Source: an uncultured Erysipelotrichaceae bacterium
GTDB lineage: Bacteria > Bacillota_I > Bacilli_A > Erysipelotrichales > Erysipelotrichaceae
Direction of reading: 5' to 3'
Assembly: GCA_947167125.1 (NCBI GenBank)
Contig: CAMVGT010000001.1
Location: forward strand, 141,089 to 205,088
Length of the DNA: 64,000 nucleotides
Shown here: positions 36,202-45,534 of the stretch, piece after piece
Numbering within the stretch: the first letter of the stretch is position 1
Layout: every line of letters begins with the position of its first letter
Made by a program: the position numbers and the translations under genes
Notes under the pieces: generated by a model
Database searches by the model: none
Told to the model about the DNA's origin: nothing
What the model saw: the letters and a program-made list of their open reading frames with translations, nothing else

Positions 36202-36226
36202 GAAAAACGGAAAGTTTCCTCTCCGT
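36202..36226 (-). terminator. Terminator after the ACP-like gene
   Basis: On the minus strand ACGGA...TCCGT is followed by TTTTTC directly after the stop codon. Confidence 0.65.
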
Positions 36227-36457
36227 TTACATCTTCGCATATTTTTCAGCCAGCTTGAGAAGATCCATGACTGTCTCAACCTGATCCATATCCTCTTCAG
36301 AGACTTCTGCTTCAAAGATATTGCTGAGTTCATTTCTCAGCAGATACAGATCGGAACGGTCCATTTTCAGATCTTCACGCAATGTGGAATCCGTACTGAC
36401 ATCCCACGCCTCAAGCGGCGTATATTTCATGACAAGATCCAATACAATGTCAAACAT
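36227..36457 (-). CDS. Acyl carrier protein-like protein without the phosphopantetheine serine
   Basis: 76 residues; start at 36457 with GGGAGG upstream. Length, acidity and helix pattern match ACP (LREDLKMDRSDLYLLRNELSNIF, then VSEEDMDQVETVMDLL). Aligned without gaps to typical ACP (EDLGADSLD), the serine that carries the phosphopantetheine is Arg (MDRSD). A shift placing the next Ser in that position would need a gap. It may thus be a non-carrier ACP relative. It stands alone, with no fatty acid genes beside it. Confidence 0.65.
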   Translation of the reverse strand: MFDIVLDLVMKYTPLEAWDVSTDSTLREDLKMDRSDLYLLRNELSNIFEAEVSEEDMDQVETVMDLLKLAEKYAKM

Positions 36458-36558
36458 TGATTTGCCTCCCTGTTTACTACAGAAACAATCATACTCCAAT
36501 TGCATGGCAATTGGCAGATCATCTTAAGCTTCACAGCCAGCGGAAACTCCGCCTTCTA

Positions 36559-36612
36559 TTGTTATTTTTACAGCATCCGCTATAATGAAAGTGTAAATTG
36601 ACCGACGGTCAA
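36559..36612 (+). promoter_or_regulatory. Promoter and inverted-repeat operator of the small membrane protein
   Basis: TTGTTA, 16 nt, TATAAT (36581-36586) is followed at about +5 by TTGACC-GAC-GGTCAA (36598-36612), an inverted repeat with perfect 6-nt arms, just before the ribosome binding site. The arrangement suggests TetR-type repression. A close variant lies at 44277-44291. Confidence 0.55.
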
Positions 36613-36624
36613 AAGGAGGCACAG

Positions 36625-36804
36625 ATGCTGAAATCTTTAGTCAAGTTCACAATCGCGGTTGCCGGAACTGCCGTCATTGCCGCAGCTACATTCGTCTCAT
36701 CCGTAAAACTCGCAGAAAAAGTTGAGCGGTCCCTGGATGAAAATGACCGCAAAAAGGATGAAAACAAACCGGAAGAAAATCCGGAAGACGAAACAGAGGA
36801 ATAA
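36625..36804 (+). CDS. Small membrane protein with charged tail
   Basis: 59 residues; AAAGGAGG precedes the ATG. One hydrophobic segment (about 4-24, LVKFTIAVAGTAVIAAATFV) is followed by a highly charged Lys/Glu/Asp tail, probably disordered. No family recognised. A good promoter and an operator-like repeat directly upstream support a real gene. Confidence 0.65.
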   Translation: MLKSLVKFTIAVAGTAVIAAATFVSSVKLAEKVERSLDENDRKKDENKPEENPEDETEE

Positions 36805-36951
36805 TATTCCAAGGCAGCGGAGATCCCGCTGTTTTCTTTTCGCCAGATATGCCCGGCATGAATAATTCAGTATACATATTCAGTATTTGAGCACGAATAA
36901 GCAGTCAAATATAATAAAGGTGAGGAAAAATGAAAAAGGAGAAGAGTGTAT

Positions 36952-38079
36952 ATGATTTACAGAGATTTTCAGGGTGAAAAACTTTCTGCTTTGGGATTCG
37001 GCGCGATGCGTCTGCCTGTCATTGACGGCAATGACCGTGTGATTGATGAAGAAAAAACACAGCAGATGGTTGATCAGGCGTATGAAGCAGGAATCAATTA
37101 CTATGACACCGCATGGGGCTATCATGGCGGCAATTCCGAAACCGTACTCGGAAAGTGCCTTGCGAAGTATCCGCGTGAAAGCTTCAATCTTGCCACAAAG
37201 TTCCCGGGCTATGATCTTTCCAACATGCCGAAGGTAAAGGAAATCTTTGAGAAGCAGCTGGAAAAGACCGGTGTTTCCTATTTTGATTTCTATCTTTTCC
37301 ACAATGTATGCGAAATGAATATCGATGCCTACCTGAATCCGGAATACGGCATCCTGGACTATCTTCTTGAGCAGAAAAAAGCAGGAAGAATCCGCCATCT
37401 CGGTTTCTCCTGCCATGGCAATATCAATGTTCTGAAACGCTTCCTTGAAGCATATGGCAAACATATGGAATTCTGCCAGCTGCAGCTCAATTATCTGGAC
37501 TGGACATTCCAGAACGGAAAGGAAAAAGTTGCAATCCTGAAGGAAGCCGGCATCCCGGTATGGGTCATGGAACCGCTGCGCGGCGGAAAACTCGCTCATA
37601 TCAAGAAAGAAGATGAAGCAGTTCTCAGAAAGCTCAGACCGGATGAAGACCCAGCCGCATGGGCGTTCCGTTTCCTGCAGTCCGTTCCGGAAGTCACAAT
37701 GATTCTTTCCGGCATGTCCGCTCAGGATCAGATGGAAAAGAACCTTGCCACATTCTCAGAAGACAGAAAGCTGAATGAAGAAGAATACAAGGCAGTGATG
37801 GAGATTGCGGACAGAATGTTATCTGTCAATACCGTTCCCTGCACAGCCTGCCACTATTGCGTGACACACTGCCCGATGGAACTGGATATCCCGCATCTGA
37901 TTTCACTTTACAACGAACATGTTTATACCGGCGGCGGATTCATTGCGCCGATGGCTCTCAGCGCTCTTGATGACAACAAGAAGCCCAGTGCATGCCTGCA
38001 TTGCCGCAGCTGCGAACAGGTCTGCCCTCAGCAGATTAAGATTTCCGAAATCATGGAAGACTTCGCAGAACGGATCTGA
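36952..38079 (+). CDS. Aldo/keto reductase with C-terminal ferredoxin domain
   Basis: 375 residues, same architecture as the protein at 2513-3634. Barrel: LGFGAMRLPV, YYDTAWGYHGGNSE, HLGFSCHG. C-terminal cysteine clusters are CTACHYCVTHC and CLHCRSCEQVCP, with the 4Fe-4S ferredoxin pattern. The start ATG at 36952 has AAGGAG upstream. Reduced substrate unknown. A terminator follows, so it is probably monocistronic. Confidence 0.9.
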   Translation: MIYRDFQGEKLSALGFGAMRLPVIDGNDRVIDEEKTQQMVDQAYEAGINYYDTAWGYHGGNSETVLGKCLAKYPRESFNLATKFPGYDLSNMPKVKEIFEKQLEKTGVSYFDFYLFHNVCEMNIDAYLNPEYGILDYLLEQKKAGRIRHLGFSCHGNINVLKRFLEAYGKHMEFCQLQLNYLDWTFQNGKEKVAILKEAGIPVWVMEPLRGGKLAHIKKEDEAVLRKLRPDEDPAAWAFRFLQSVPEVTMILSGMSAQDQMEKNLATFSEDRKLNEEEYKAVMEIADRMLSVNTVPCTACHYCVTHCPMELDIPHLISLYNEHVYTGGGFIAPMALSALDDNKKPSACLHCRSCEQVCPQQIKISEIMEDFAERI

Positions 38080-38100
38080 AACATCTGAAAGACACCATTA

Positions 38101-38140
38101 AAAAATGAGGACTGCATCGCGCAGCCCTCATTTTATTTTG
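38101..38140. terminator. Bidirectional terminator between aldo/keto reductase and GH1 genes
   Basis: ATGAGG-CTGC and GCAG-CCTCAT form a hairpin with A-rich and T-rich flanks on either side, serving the two convergent genes. Confidence 0.7.
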
Positions 38141-38144
38141 TGTC

Positions 38145-39659
<1,515 letters not shown>

Positions 39660-39696
39660 TCAGCCAATCTACACCGACAAAAATGCATGGGTGTTC

Positions 39697-39728
39697 AAAA
39701 AAACCGTACCCTCTTTCAAAGCGTACGG
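39697..39728 (-). terminator. Terminator after flavodoxin gene
   Basis: On the minus strand CCGTAC...GTACGG is followed by seven T. Confidence 0.75.
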
Positions 39729-39736
39729 CTGAGCTG

Positions 39737-40225
39737 TCATTTTGTCAGTTTTTCAATCCATTTGTTCAGTATGGATTCTTCTGTTTTCAGAACCGGTCCG
39801 CCTTCTGAATCAAACAGGATTTCCATCGGATTGGAAATCATTGCGCCGCTGCAGAGATCCATCATGTCATGAATCACCGTTCCCGGCCAGCCGGCATTGG
39901 TCATAAACGGCACAACCGTTTTTCCTGTCCAGTCGTTCTGATCCAGAAACGTCCTTACGGCAGGGGCCATCGTATACCACCATGTCGGTGTTCCGACAAT
40001 GATTCTTTCATAGTCCTTCACATCATAGGGAAGCTTTTTGATTTCCGGCTCAAATCCGGTTTCGGTTTCCCGTTTTCCCTGATCGGAAGCTTTGCGGTAT
40101 TCTTTCGGATACGGAGTCACGGTTTCAATTGCACAGATGTCGGCTCCGGTTTTCTTCTGAATCATTTCCGCAATTCTTTTTGTATTTCCGTTATGCCATG
40201 TATAGTAAACAATCAGTGTCTTCAT
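39737..40225 (-). CDS. Flavodoxin family protein
   Basis: 162 residues. The FMN phosphate loop is TWHNGNTKRIAEMI near residue 9, and a TPTWWYTMAPAVRTFL segment near 85 packs the isoalloxazine in related proteins. It is probably a low-potential electron carrier or small NAD(P)H-dependent FMN oxidoreductase. Cytoplasmic and monocistronic. Confidence 0.88.
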   Translation of the reverse strand: MKTLIVYYTWHNGNTKRIAEMIQKKTGADICAIETVTPYPKEYRKASDQGKRETETGFEPEIKKLPYDVKDYERIIVGTPTWWYTMAPAVRTFLDQNDWTGKTVVPFMTNAGWPGTVIHDMMDLCSGAMISNPMEILFDSEGGPVLKTEESILNKWIEKLTK

Positions 40226-40255
40226 CTTTTTTTCCTGCCTTTGTCTCTATCATGG

Positions 40256-40302
40256 TAGAAAAAACAGATGAGCGGATCAATCTCAAAATCCGCTCATCTG
40301 AA
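40256..40302 (-). terminator. Terminator of cysK-cysE
   Basis: On the minus strand a 13-pair hairpin with arms CAGATGAGCGGAT and ATCCGCTCATCTG is followed by TTTTTTC. Confidence 0.85.
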
Positions 40303-40333
40303 TCACAATAGCTTATGTATAAGATTCCGGCTT

Positions 40334-41152
40334 CTACTTGTTTGTATAGTAGACTTTCATTCCTTCCGGAACGGAATCAATAATCCATGTGTTGCCGCCG
40401 ATGACACTGTGATCGCCGATCACCGTATCGCCGCCGAGAATTGTCGCATTTGCATAGATAACCACATGGTTGCCGATATCCGGATGGCGTTTTCCGCCCT
40501 TGACCGGATTTCCGTTTTCATCCTTTTCAAAGCTCTTGGCACCGATCGTGACGCCCTGATAGAGCTTGACATGATGGCCGAGCACCGCGGTTTCACCGAT
40601 GACAATACCGGTTCCGTGGTCAATGCAGAAGTAATCGCCGATGGTTGCGCCGGGGTTGATATCAATACCGGTTTTTTCATGGGCGTATTCGGTCATGATA
40701 CGGGGAATATACGGAATCCCCAGCTGATAAAGGACATGCGCAATCCGGTAGATGGAAATCGCATAGAAGCCCGGGTAGCATAAAATGATTTCAGTTTTTG
40801 ATTTGGCTGCCGGGTCGCCGTCATAGATCGCCTGAATATCGGTATTGATCTGACGCATGATTTCCGGAAGCGTCTGAATGAATTCTTCTGCCAGCTTCTT
40901 CGCCTTCATCGGGCTGGTGCCGCTGAAACACAATGCGGAACCGATCTGTTCATCCAGGTCCCTGACAAGATTGTCAAAGGCAGCTTCCTCACTCAGGTCA
41001 TTGTAATGAAAATGACCTGGAAGAAGAACAACCTGTATTTCCTTAATCAGACCGACAACTCTTTTGCGGTCTGCGATTCCTCTTGGGGCGCGCAGATCTT
41101 CTTCTCTTGCGGCCCTGATCTGTTCCAGTATTTCAGCGTGCATTTTTTCCAT
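40334..41152 (-). CDS. cysE: Serine O-acetyltransferase
   Basis: 272 residues. A helical N-terminal domain is followed by a left-handed beta-helix (about 170-265) with GIDINPGATIGDYFCIDHGTGIVIGETA, the CysE active-site region containing the catalytic Asp and His (IDHGTG). It acetylates serine to feed CysK. It starts 5 nt after the cysK stop, with GGAG in the cysK end. The longer N-terminus matches the SAT type found in many anaerobes. Confidence 0.9.
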   Translation of the reverse strand: MEKMHAEILEQIRAAREEDLRAPRGIADRKRVVGLIKEIQVVLLPGHFHYNDLSEEAAFDNLVRDLDEQIGSALCFSGTSPMKAKKLAEEFIQTLPEIMRQINTDIQAIYDGDPAAKSKTEIILCYPGFYAISIYRIAHVLYQLGIPYIPRIMTEYAHEKTGIDINPGATIGDYFCIDHGTGIVIGETAVLGHHVKLYQGVTIGAKSFEKDENGNPVKGGKRHPDIGNHVVIYANATILGGDTVIGDHSVIGGNTWIIDSVPEGMKVYYTNK

Positions 41153-41157
41153 TTTCT

Positions 41158-42090
41158 CTATTCTCCAAACATCGGTGTGGAGAGATAGCGGTCTCCGGAA
41201 TCCGGAAGAATCACGACAATATTCTTCCCTTCATTCTCCTCTCTTTGTGCCAGCTGAATTGCCGCCCATACAGCAGCGCCTGCCGAGATACCGACCAGAA
41301 TGCCTTCTGTCTTTCCGAACTCGGCACCTGTGCTGATTGCATCTTCATTCTTTACGCGGATGATTTCATCATAGAGAGATGTATCAAGAACTTCCGGAAC
41401 AAATCCCGCGCCGATTCCCTGAATCTTATGCGGACCGCTCTTTTCACCGGACAGCACTGCGGATGCGTCCGGCTCCACAGCTACTATTTTAACATCCGGA
41501 TTCTTTTCACGCAGGTATTTTCCTGTTCCTGTTAAAGTTCCGCCGGTTCCTACCCCTGAGACAAGGATATCCACCTTGCCGTCTGTGTCTTCATAGATCT
41601 CCGGACCGGTTGTCTTGTAATGTGCTTTCCAGTTGGCCGGATTGACAAACTGACCGGCAATCCATGCACCGTCAATCTCTTTCGCCAGCTCTTCCGCCTT
41701 TGCGATTGCGCCGCTCATTCCCTTGGAGCCTTCGGAAAGAACCAGCTCCGCGCCGTATGCTTTCATGAGCTTTCTTCTTTCCACCGACATCGTTTCAGGC
41801 ATGACGATGATGACTCTGTAGCCTCTGGCTGTTCCGACTGCCGCAAGACCGATGCCGGTATTGCCGGATGTCGGTTCAATGATCACAGATCCTTCCTTCA
41901 GAATGCCTTTTTCTTCCGCATCATCGATCATGTTCAGGGCGATACGGTCCTTGACTGATCCGGTCGCATTCAGATATTCCATTTTGCCGAGCAGTTTTGC
42001 CTTCAGATCATATTTCTTTTCGATGCGAGTAAGTTCAAGCAGTGGTGTTTTTCCGATCAGCTGTTCAACGGATGTGTAGATGTTTGACAT
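41158..42090 (-). CDS. cysK: Cysteine synthase
   Basis: 310 residues; start at 42090 with GGAGG 9 nt upstream. PLP enzyme: Schiff-base Lys in NATGSVKDRIA (about residue 41), phosphate loop VSGVGTGGTLTG (about 175), substrate loop PTSGNTGIG (about 68). It makes cysteine from O-acetylserine and sulfide. First gene of cysK-cysE, behind a leader ORF with three consecutive Cys codons and a terminator. Confidence 0.95.
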   Translation of the reverse strand: MSNIYTSVEQLIGKTPLLELTRIEKKYDLKAKLLGKMEYLNATGSVKDRIALNMIDDAEEKGILKEGSVIIEPTSGNTGIGLAAVGTARGYRVIIVMPETMSVERRKLMKAYGAELVLSEGSKGMSGAIAKAEELAKEIDGAWIAGQFVNPANWKAHYKTTGPEIYEDTDGKVDILVSGVGTGGTLTGTGKYLREKNPDVKIVAVEPDASAVLSGEKSGPHKIQGIGAGFVPEVLDTSLYDEIIRVKNEDAISTGAEFGKTEGILVGISAGAAVWAAIQLAQREENEGKNIVVILPDSGDRYLSTPMFGE

Positions 42091-42124
42091 TAGTTCTGTC
42101 CTCCCTTTCATCAATCAGAATGTT

Positions 42125-42159
42125 CAAAGAAAAATCCGGGAATTTCAAAATCCCCGGAT
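42125..42159 (-). terminator. cysK attenuator terminator
   Basis: On the minus strand ATCCGGG and CCCGGAT close a hairpin with partly paired AT centre, followed by TTTTTCTTT. It lies between the Cys leader ORF and the cysK ribosome binding site. Its 5' arm (TCCGGGG) can instead pair with CCCCGGA at 42216-42222, inside the leader ORF. Confidence 0.82.
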
Positions 42160-42203
42160 GATAACTGCTTTGGTTTCAGGATTGTCCGATCAAAACAATC
42201 CGC

Positions 42204-42266
42204 TCAGGCAGCAGGTCCGGGGGTCTTTTTACAACAGCACATATAGAAGTTTCCTGTATGTTTCAT
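42204..42266 (-). CDS. Cysteine leader peptide of cysK-cysE (20 aa)
   Basis: AGGAG lies 7 nt before an ATG that opens MKHTGNFYMCCCKKTPGPAA and a TGA stop. Codons 10-12 (42231-42239) are UGC UGU UGU. Directly after, ACCCCCGGACC can pair with the terminator 5' arm to form an antiterminator. A ribosome stalled at Cys codons leaves this segment at least partly free; one reaching the stop covers it and lets the terminator form. This is the standard amino-acid attenuation layout, here for cysteine. Confidence 0.82.
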   Translation of the reverse strand: MKHTGNFYMCCCKKTPGPAA

Positions 42267-42345
42267 TTCCCGTCTCCTTTGCCTTTCTGACTGTTTCCAA
42301 TATAAACCTGCCGAAAGGGAAATTCAATCGGGAACCCCCGTACCC

Positions 42346-42351
42346 ATTATA
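42346..42351 (-). promoter_or_regulatory. -10 element of the cysK-cysE promoter
   Basis: TATAAT on the minus strand, about 75 nt before the leader ORF. No convincing -35 hexamer at the usual distance, so an activator may be needed. No terminator separates this promoter from the gene upstream on the same strand. Confidence 0.5.
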
Positions 42352-42382
42352 CCCGTTGCCTATGCACAGCTATTGATTTTTC

Positions 42383-44065
42383 TTATTCCTTTAAGACGAA
42401 ACCTGTGCCGTCTGTCAGGATTGTGATCTCATCGCCTTCTTCAGCAAGGATCATACCGATGACATCCGCGTACTTCGCGTTATAGATGTGATTGTCTTCA
42501 TCGACAATGTAGATATAGGTATCGCCGCCTCTGTCGATGGTTTCTATTTTGCGGATGACAATTGTCTTTTCCGTGTATGTGCTGAGATCCGGCAGATCTT
42601 CATCGATGCCTTCCTCCGGATTTTCAGAATGCATCAGTCTTCTGTACTTTTCAATGCATTCAGCCTGGGAAGCAGCTGTTGCGACGATGTTGTACTGTTC
42701 AACATTGACAGCCGCATACATTTTGACAAGGCCGCTGGAATCCTTCAGAACCATGATGTATGTCGGTGTTCCTTCGACATTGATGAGGCTCGGGAACGAA
42801 GCGGTATAGCCTTTTTCCTGCACCTCGCCTTCCGCGCTTCTCATGCCGGAGAATTCATCCGCGCCTGCACATGGAATGTAATTTGTTTCCAGTGTTCTTT
42901 CATTGGCAAGAATAAAGCCGAGGTTTGAGCTGTCGCCGTTCAGGGATGTGATACCTGTGTAAATCCAGATGTCGCCGTCCTTGGCGATATATCCGTAATC
43001 CGGATAGGATTCTTCATCGCCATCCTCATTGACGCTGCGGATGGAAGTGACCTGGCGGCAGTCTGTCTGGGAGAACACACTGTTCCAGAAGCCATGCTGG
43101 AGCTGGGCATGGTCATTGTATTGGCTGCAGATGAGATTGCCGTCAATGACGATGTCTGCCCATACCGGAACATCTGCCAGTTCATAGCGGTTCATTTCAC
43201 CGCTGACCGGATCCACAATCAATGCGCCGGTGACTTTTTTGCCTCCGAACAGACCGATCGAATGAGTATAAATGGAACCTACATACCACGGCTTTCCTTC
43301 TTCATCGATTTCAAAATGAAGATTGTCCACCAGCAGAGAAGGATTGGCGAGACGGACATGGCGCATCAGATCCTGTGAGAAATATGCGGAAGGAACATAG
43401 CGCAGTCCTTCATTCAATGCTTTGTAATCAGCAGACATATCCACCGGATTGACTACAACATAGCCCGGCACGCCTCTGTTTTTGTTCGCATTCCATTTGA
43501 AGAATCCGTCATATTGAAGCGCGGCGACTTTCACCGGTGCTTCCTGATAATTGATCTGCATATAGGAGCCGACATTGAACTGGCTGACCACATTGGAAAG
43601 TGAACCGATCTTTCTGTCACCGAGCATCTCCGCACTTGCCGTATCCATTAACGCAATTGAAGAGGAACCGGAAACAGAAGGAATCAGATCGATGTCTGCT
43701 TCTTTTGCCTGCAGGATTTCACTGTATGCCTTTGCGTGAAGAAGACGGGAGCTGTAGATCAGATTTCCGACCAGTCCTGCGGCCAGTGCAATCAGAAGGA
43801 TAAACGGTGTTCTGATGCCTGCAGCTTTCTTTTTCAAAGCGCCGGTCAGCAGTTTCACAGTCGTATAGATAAATACCCCGAGCAGAAGGAACAGCCAGAA
43901 ACCGATGGATTTCAGATTGATTGCCGGAAGTGCAAAGTACCAGATGACTGCCATGATCAAAGCTGTCACAGCCAGGGATACCGCAATCACATCCCCGCTT
44001 CCTTTCGGTTCCTTCCAGACTGTACGGAATGTATCGCCTGTATTGATAACGATCTTTTTCTTCAT
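42383..44065 (-). CDS. Large membrane protein under manganese riboswitch, function unknown
   Basis: 560 residues; start at 44065 with AAGGAGG 7 nt upstream. Three hydrophobic segments in the first 110 residues (about 28-50, 57-77, 86-106) are followed by about 450 residues predicted outside the membrane. This large part is rich in Tyr and beta-strand-like stretches (WYVGSIYTHSIGLFGGKKVTGALIV; GYIAKDGDIWIYTGI), and a short C-terminal beta segment ends VLKE. I know no function. The yybP-ykoY riboswitch and terminator upstream tie it to manganese homeostasis, perhaps export or protection against excess Mn. Confidence 0.75.
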   Translation of the reverse strand: MKKKIVINTGDTFRTVWKEPKGSGDVIAVSLAVTALIMAVIWYFALPAINLKSIGFWLFLLLGVFIYTTVKLLTGALKKKAAGIRTPFILLIALAAGLVGNLIYSSRLLHAKAYSEILQAKEADIDLIPSVSGSSSIALMDTASAEMLGDRKIGSLSNVVSQFNVGSYMQINYQEAPVKVAALQYDGFFKWNANKNRGVPGYVVVNPVDMSADYKALNEGLRYVPSAYFSQDLMRHVRLANPSLLVDNLHFEIDEEGKPWYVGSIYTHSIGLFGGKKVTGALIVDPVSGEMNRYELADVPVWADIVIDGNLICSQYNDHAQLQHGFWNSVFSQTDCRQVTSIRSVNEDGDEESYPDYGYIAKDGDIWIYTGITSLNGDSSNLGFILANERTLETNYIPCAGADEFSGMRSAEGEVQEKGYTASFPSLINVEGTPTYIMVLKDSSGLVKMYAAVNVEQYNIVATAASQAECIEKYRRLMHSENPEEGIDEDLPDLSTYTEKTIVIRKIETIDRGGDTYIYIVDEDNHIYNAKYADVIGMILAEEGDEITILTDGTGFVLKE

Positions 44066-44101
44066 GGTCATACCTCCTTGAAACAGACATCACTGTTTCT
44101 T

Positions 44102-44132
44102 CCAAAGAAAAGATACAGCAGATCGCTGTATC
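44102..44132 (-). terminator. Expression-platform terminator of the manganese riboswitch
   Basis: On the minus strand GATACAGC and GCTGTATC form a hairpin followed by TTTTCTTT. The upstream segment GCTGTAT near 44150-44157 can pair with the 5' arm, giving an alternative antiterminator. Confidence 0.8.
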
Positions 44133-44168
44133 GGTTCTTCCTTTTCTTTCCCATACAGCAAAAACTGC

Positions 44169-44256
44169 ATGAGTCTTGCGGGATATCGGAAGACCGGGTA
44201 AATACCGTGCTGACGGCCCTCCGGATGTCCGTTATGAACATCCGCTACTCCCTCAT
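44169..44256 (-). ncRNA. yybP-ykoY (manganese) riboswitch
   Basis: On the minus strand ATGAGGGAGTAGC opens the element and GCAAGACTCAT closes it, so ATGAG/CTCAT form the basal stem. GGGAGTAGC and GCAAGAC are the conserved P1-flanking sequences of this class. The middle has CCGTCAGCACGG and ACCCGG loops as in known members. A terminator with a matching antiterminator segment follows. Binding of Mn2+ is expected to turn on the downstream gene. Confidence 0.82.
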
Positions 44257-44276
44257 TGACTATACAATAGCACAAA

Positions 44277-44291
44277 CTGACCGGCAGTCAA
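44277..44291 (-). promoter_or_regulatory. Promoter region with inverted repeat upstream of the Mn riboswitch
   Basis: On the minus strand TTGACT, 16 nt, TATTGT can serve as promoter. The -35 region is part of TTGACTGCCGGTCAG, an imperfect inverted repeat matching TTGACCGACGGTCAA at 36598-36612 in 12 of 15 positions. Confidence 0.45.
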
Positions 44292-44313
44292 TACTTTTCG
44301 AAATCTTTCATAA

Positions 44314-44724
44314 TCAGATCACAATCCCGTCGCAATGATCAATTTCATGCTGGATGATCTGGGCGGTATATCCTGTGAATTCCTGGGTATGTTTCTGAAA
44401 CTGCATATCCTGATAGGATACCGTAATGTTCTGATAGCGCACTGCTTTTCTTCTGCCGCTCAGGGAAAGACATCCCTCTTCCGTTTCATAGCGTCCGGAT
44501 TTCGAAATCACTTTCGGATTGATCATGACAAAAGGCAGATTCATAAAGTCAATCACAATGAACCGCTTCTTTACACCGATCATATTTGCGGCCATACCGA
44601 CGCACTGATCACGGTTTGCCTTGAATGTATCCACAAGATCACGGACATCCTGCAGATCTTCCCTGGATGTCTCCTGTGATTTCTGTGCTAAGAAAAATGT
44701 GTCTCTGACAATTGCCTTCTGCAT
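44314..44724 (-). CDS. def: Peptide deformylase
   Basis: 136 residues, a short form. The three metal/active-site motifs are present in variant form: GMAANMIG (usual GLAAPQVG, about residue 43), EEGCLSL with the metal Cys (about 82), and IQHEIDHCDG with the HExxH (about 123). It removes formyl from new proteins. It follows the HAD gene by 11 nt and is likely cotranscribed with it. Confidence 0.88.
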   Translation of the reverse strand: MQKAIVRDTFFLAQKSQETSREDLQDVRDLVDTFKANRDQCVGMAANMIGVKKRFIVIDFMNLPFVMINPKVISKSGRYETEEGCLSLSGRRKAVRYQNITVSYQDMQFQKHTQEFTGYTAQIIQHEIDHCDGIVI

Positions 44725-44735
44725 TCTTTTCCTCC

Positions 44736-45467
44736 CTATTCATAATCGATCTGATGAATGTCGAGATGATAGATGACATCTTTGCGTTCCACAACAATAC
44801 GGATACGGTCCATCAGTTCCTCATTCTCTCTGATCCTGTTCAGCAGTTCCTTGGTCGGATTGACCGCGGTCGGATGGCCGGTGTTTTCAAACATCGTCAG
44901 ATCCCCGTTGGTATCGCCATAGCTGAAACACCGGTTCAGATCCAGATCATAGATTTCCGCCAGTTCATACATGGCTTTCTTTTTGGAAACCGAGTCCCAC
45001 ATCGGTGTAATCGCACCGGTGTAGATCCCTTTTTCATCGGTCTGATAGACCGTTCCCCGCCAGTCATCGAACTGGTATTTACGGGCCATATAATCAACCA
45101 GCGCATCAGGAGAGCCGGAAATCGCAATGATTTTATGTCCCAGTTTCCGGTGTCTTTCAATTTCATTTCTTGTAAACTGATAGACTCTGTCACCCTTCTG
45201 CTCAATCACTTTTCTTGCGATCAGGTTGATATGCTCACTGGAGGTACCGACAGTCACACGTTTGAATGCTTCAACCATGCGGTCCAGATAAATATCATAA
45301 TCCCCCTGTCTTTTGTCCCAGGCCATAAATGCAGGTCTCACATGATCCGTCCACTCCGACGCATCGATCAGCTCATGGGTAACCATTTTCTTGAACACTT
45401 CCGTAATCAGGCCTTCCCTGTAAATGGTTCCATCTATATCAAAGAAAGCCGCAATATTATTTCCCAT
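44736..45467 (-). CDS. HAD-superfamily phosphatase (subclass IB)
   Basis: 243 residues. Motif I FFDIDGTIYREG (about 8-19) has the nucleophile and acid Asp pair, motif II ISGSPD (about 115), and motif IV CFSYGDTNGDLTMF (about 180). The helical cap between motifs I and II is of the phosphoserine-phosphatase type. Substrate unknown. Precedes def. Confidence 0.85.
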   Translation of the reverse strand: MGNNIAAFFDIDGTIYREGLITEVFKKMVTHELIDASEWTDHVRPAFMAWDKRQGDYDIYLDRMVEAFKRVTVGTSSEHINLIARKVIEQKGDRVYQFTRNEIERHRKLGHKIIAISGSPDALVDYMARKYQFDDWRGTVYQTDEKGIYTGAITPMWDSVSKKKAMYELAEIYDLDLNRCFSYGDTNGDLTMFENTGHPTAVNPTKELLNRIRENEELMDRIRIVVERKDVIYHLDIHQIDYE

Positions 45468-45492
45468 ACTTCAAAACCTCTGATTCCATCAT

Positions 45493-45528
45493 AACGAAAA
45501 AAGCGCCTCATGACGAGACGCTTTCAGA
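45493..45528 (-). terminator. Terminator of the marR-ABC operon
   Basis: On the minus strand AAGCGTCTC...GAGGCGCTT is followed by TTTT. Confidence 0.8.
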
Positions 45529-45534
45529 ATTCCT

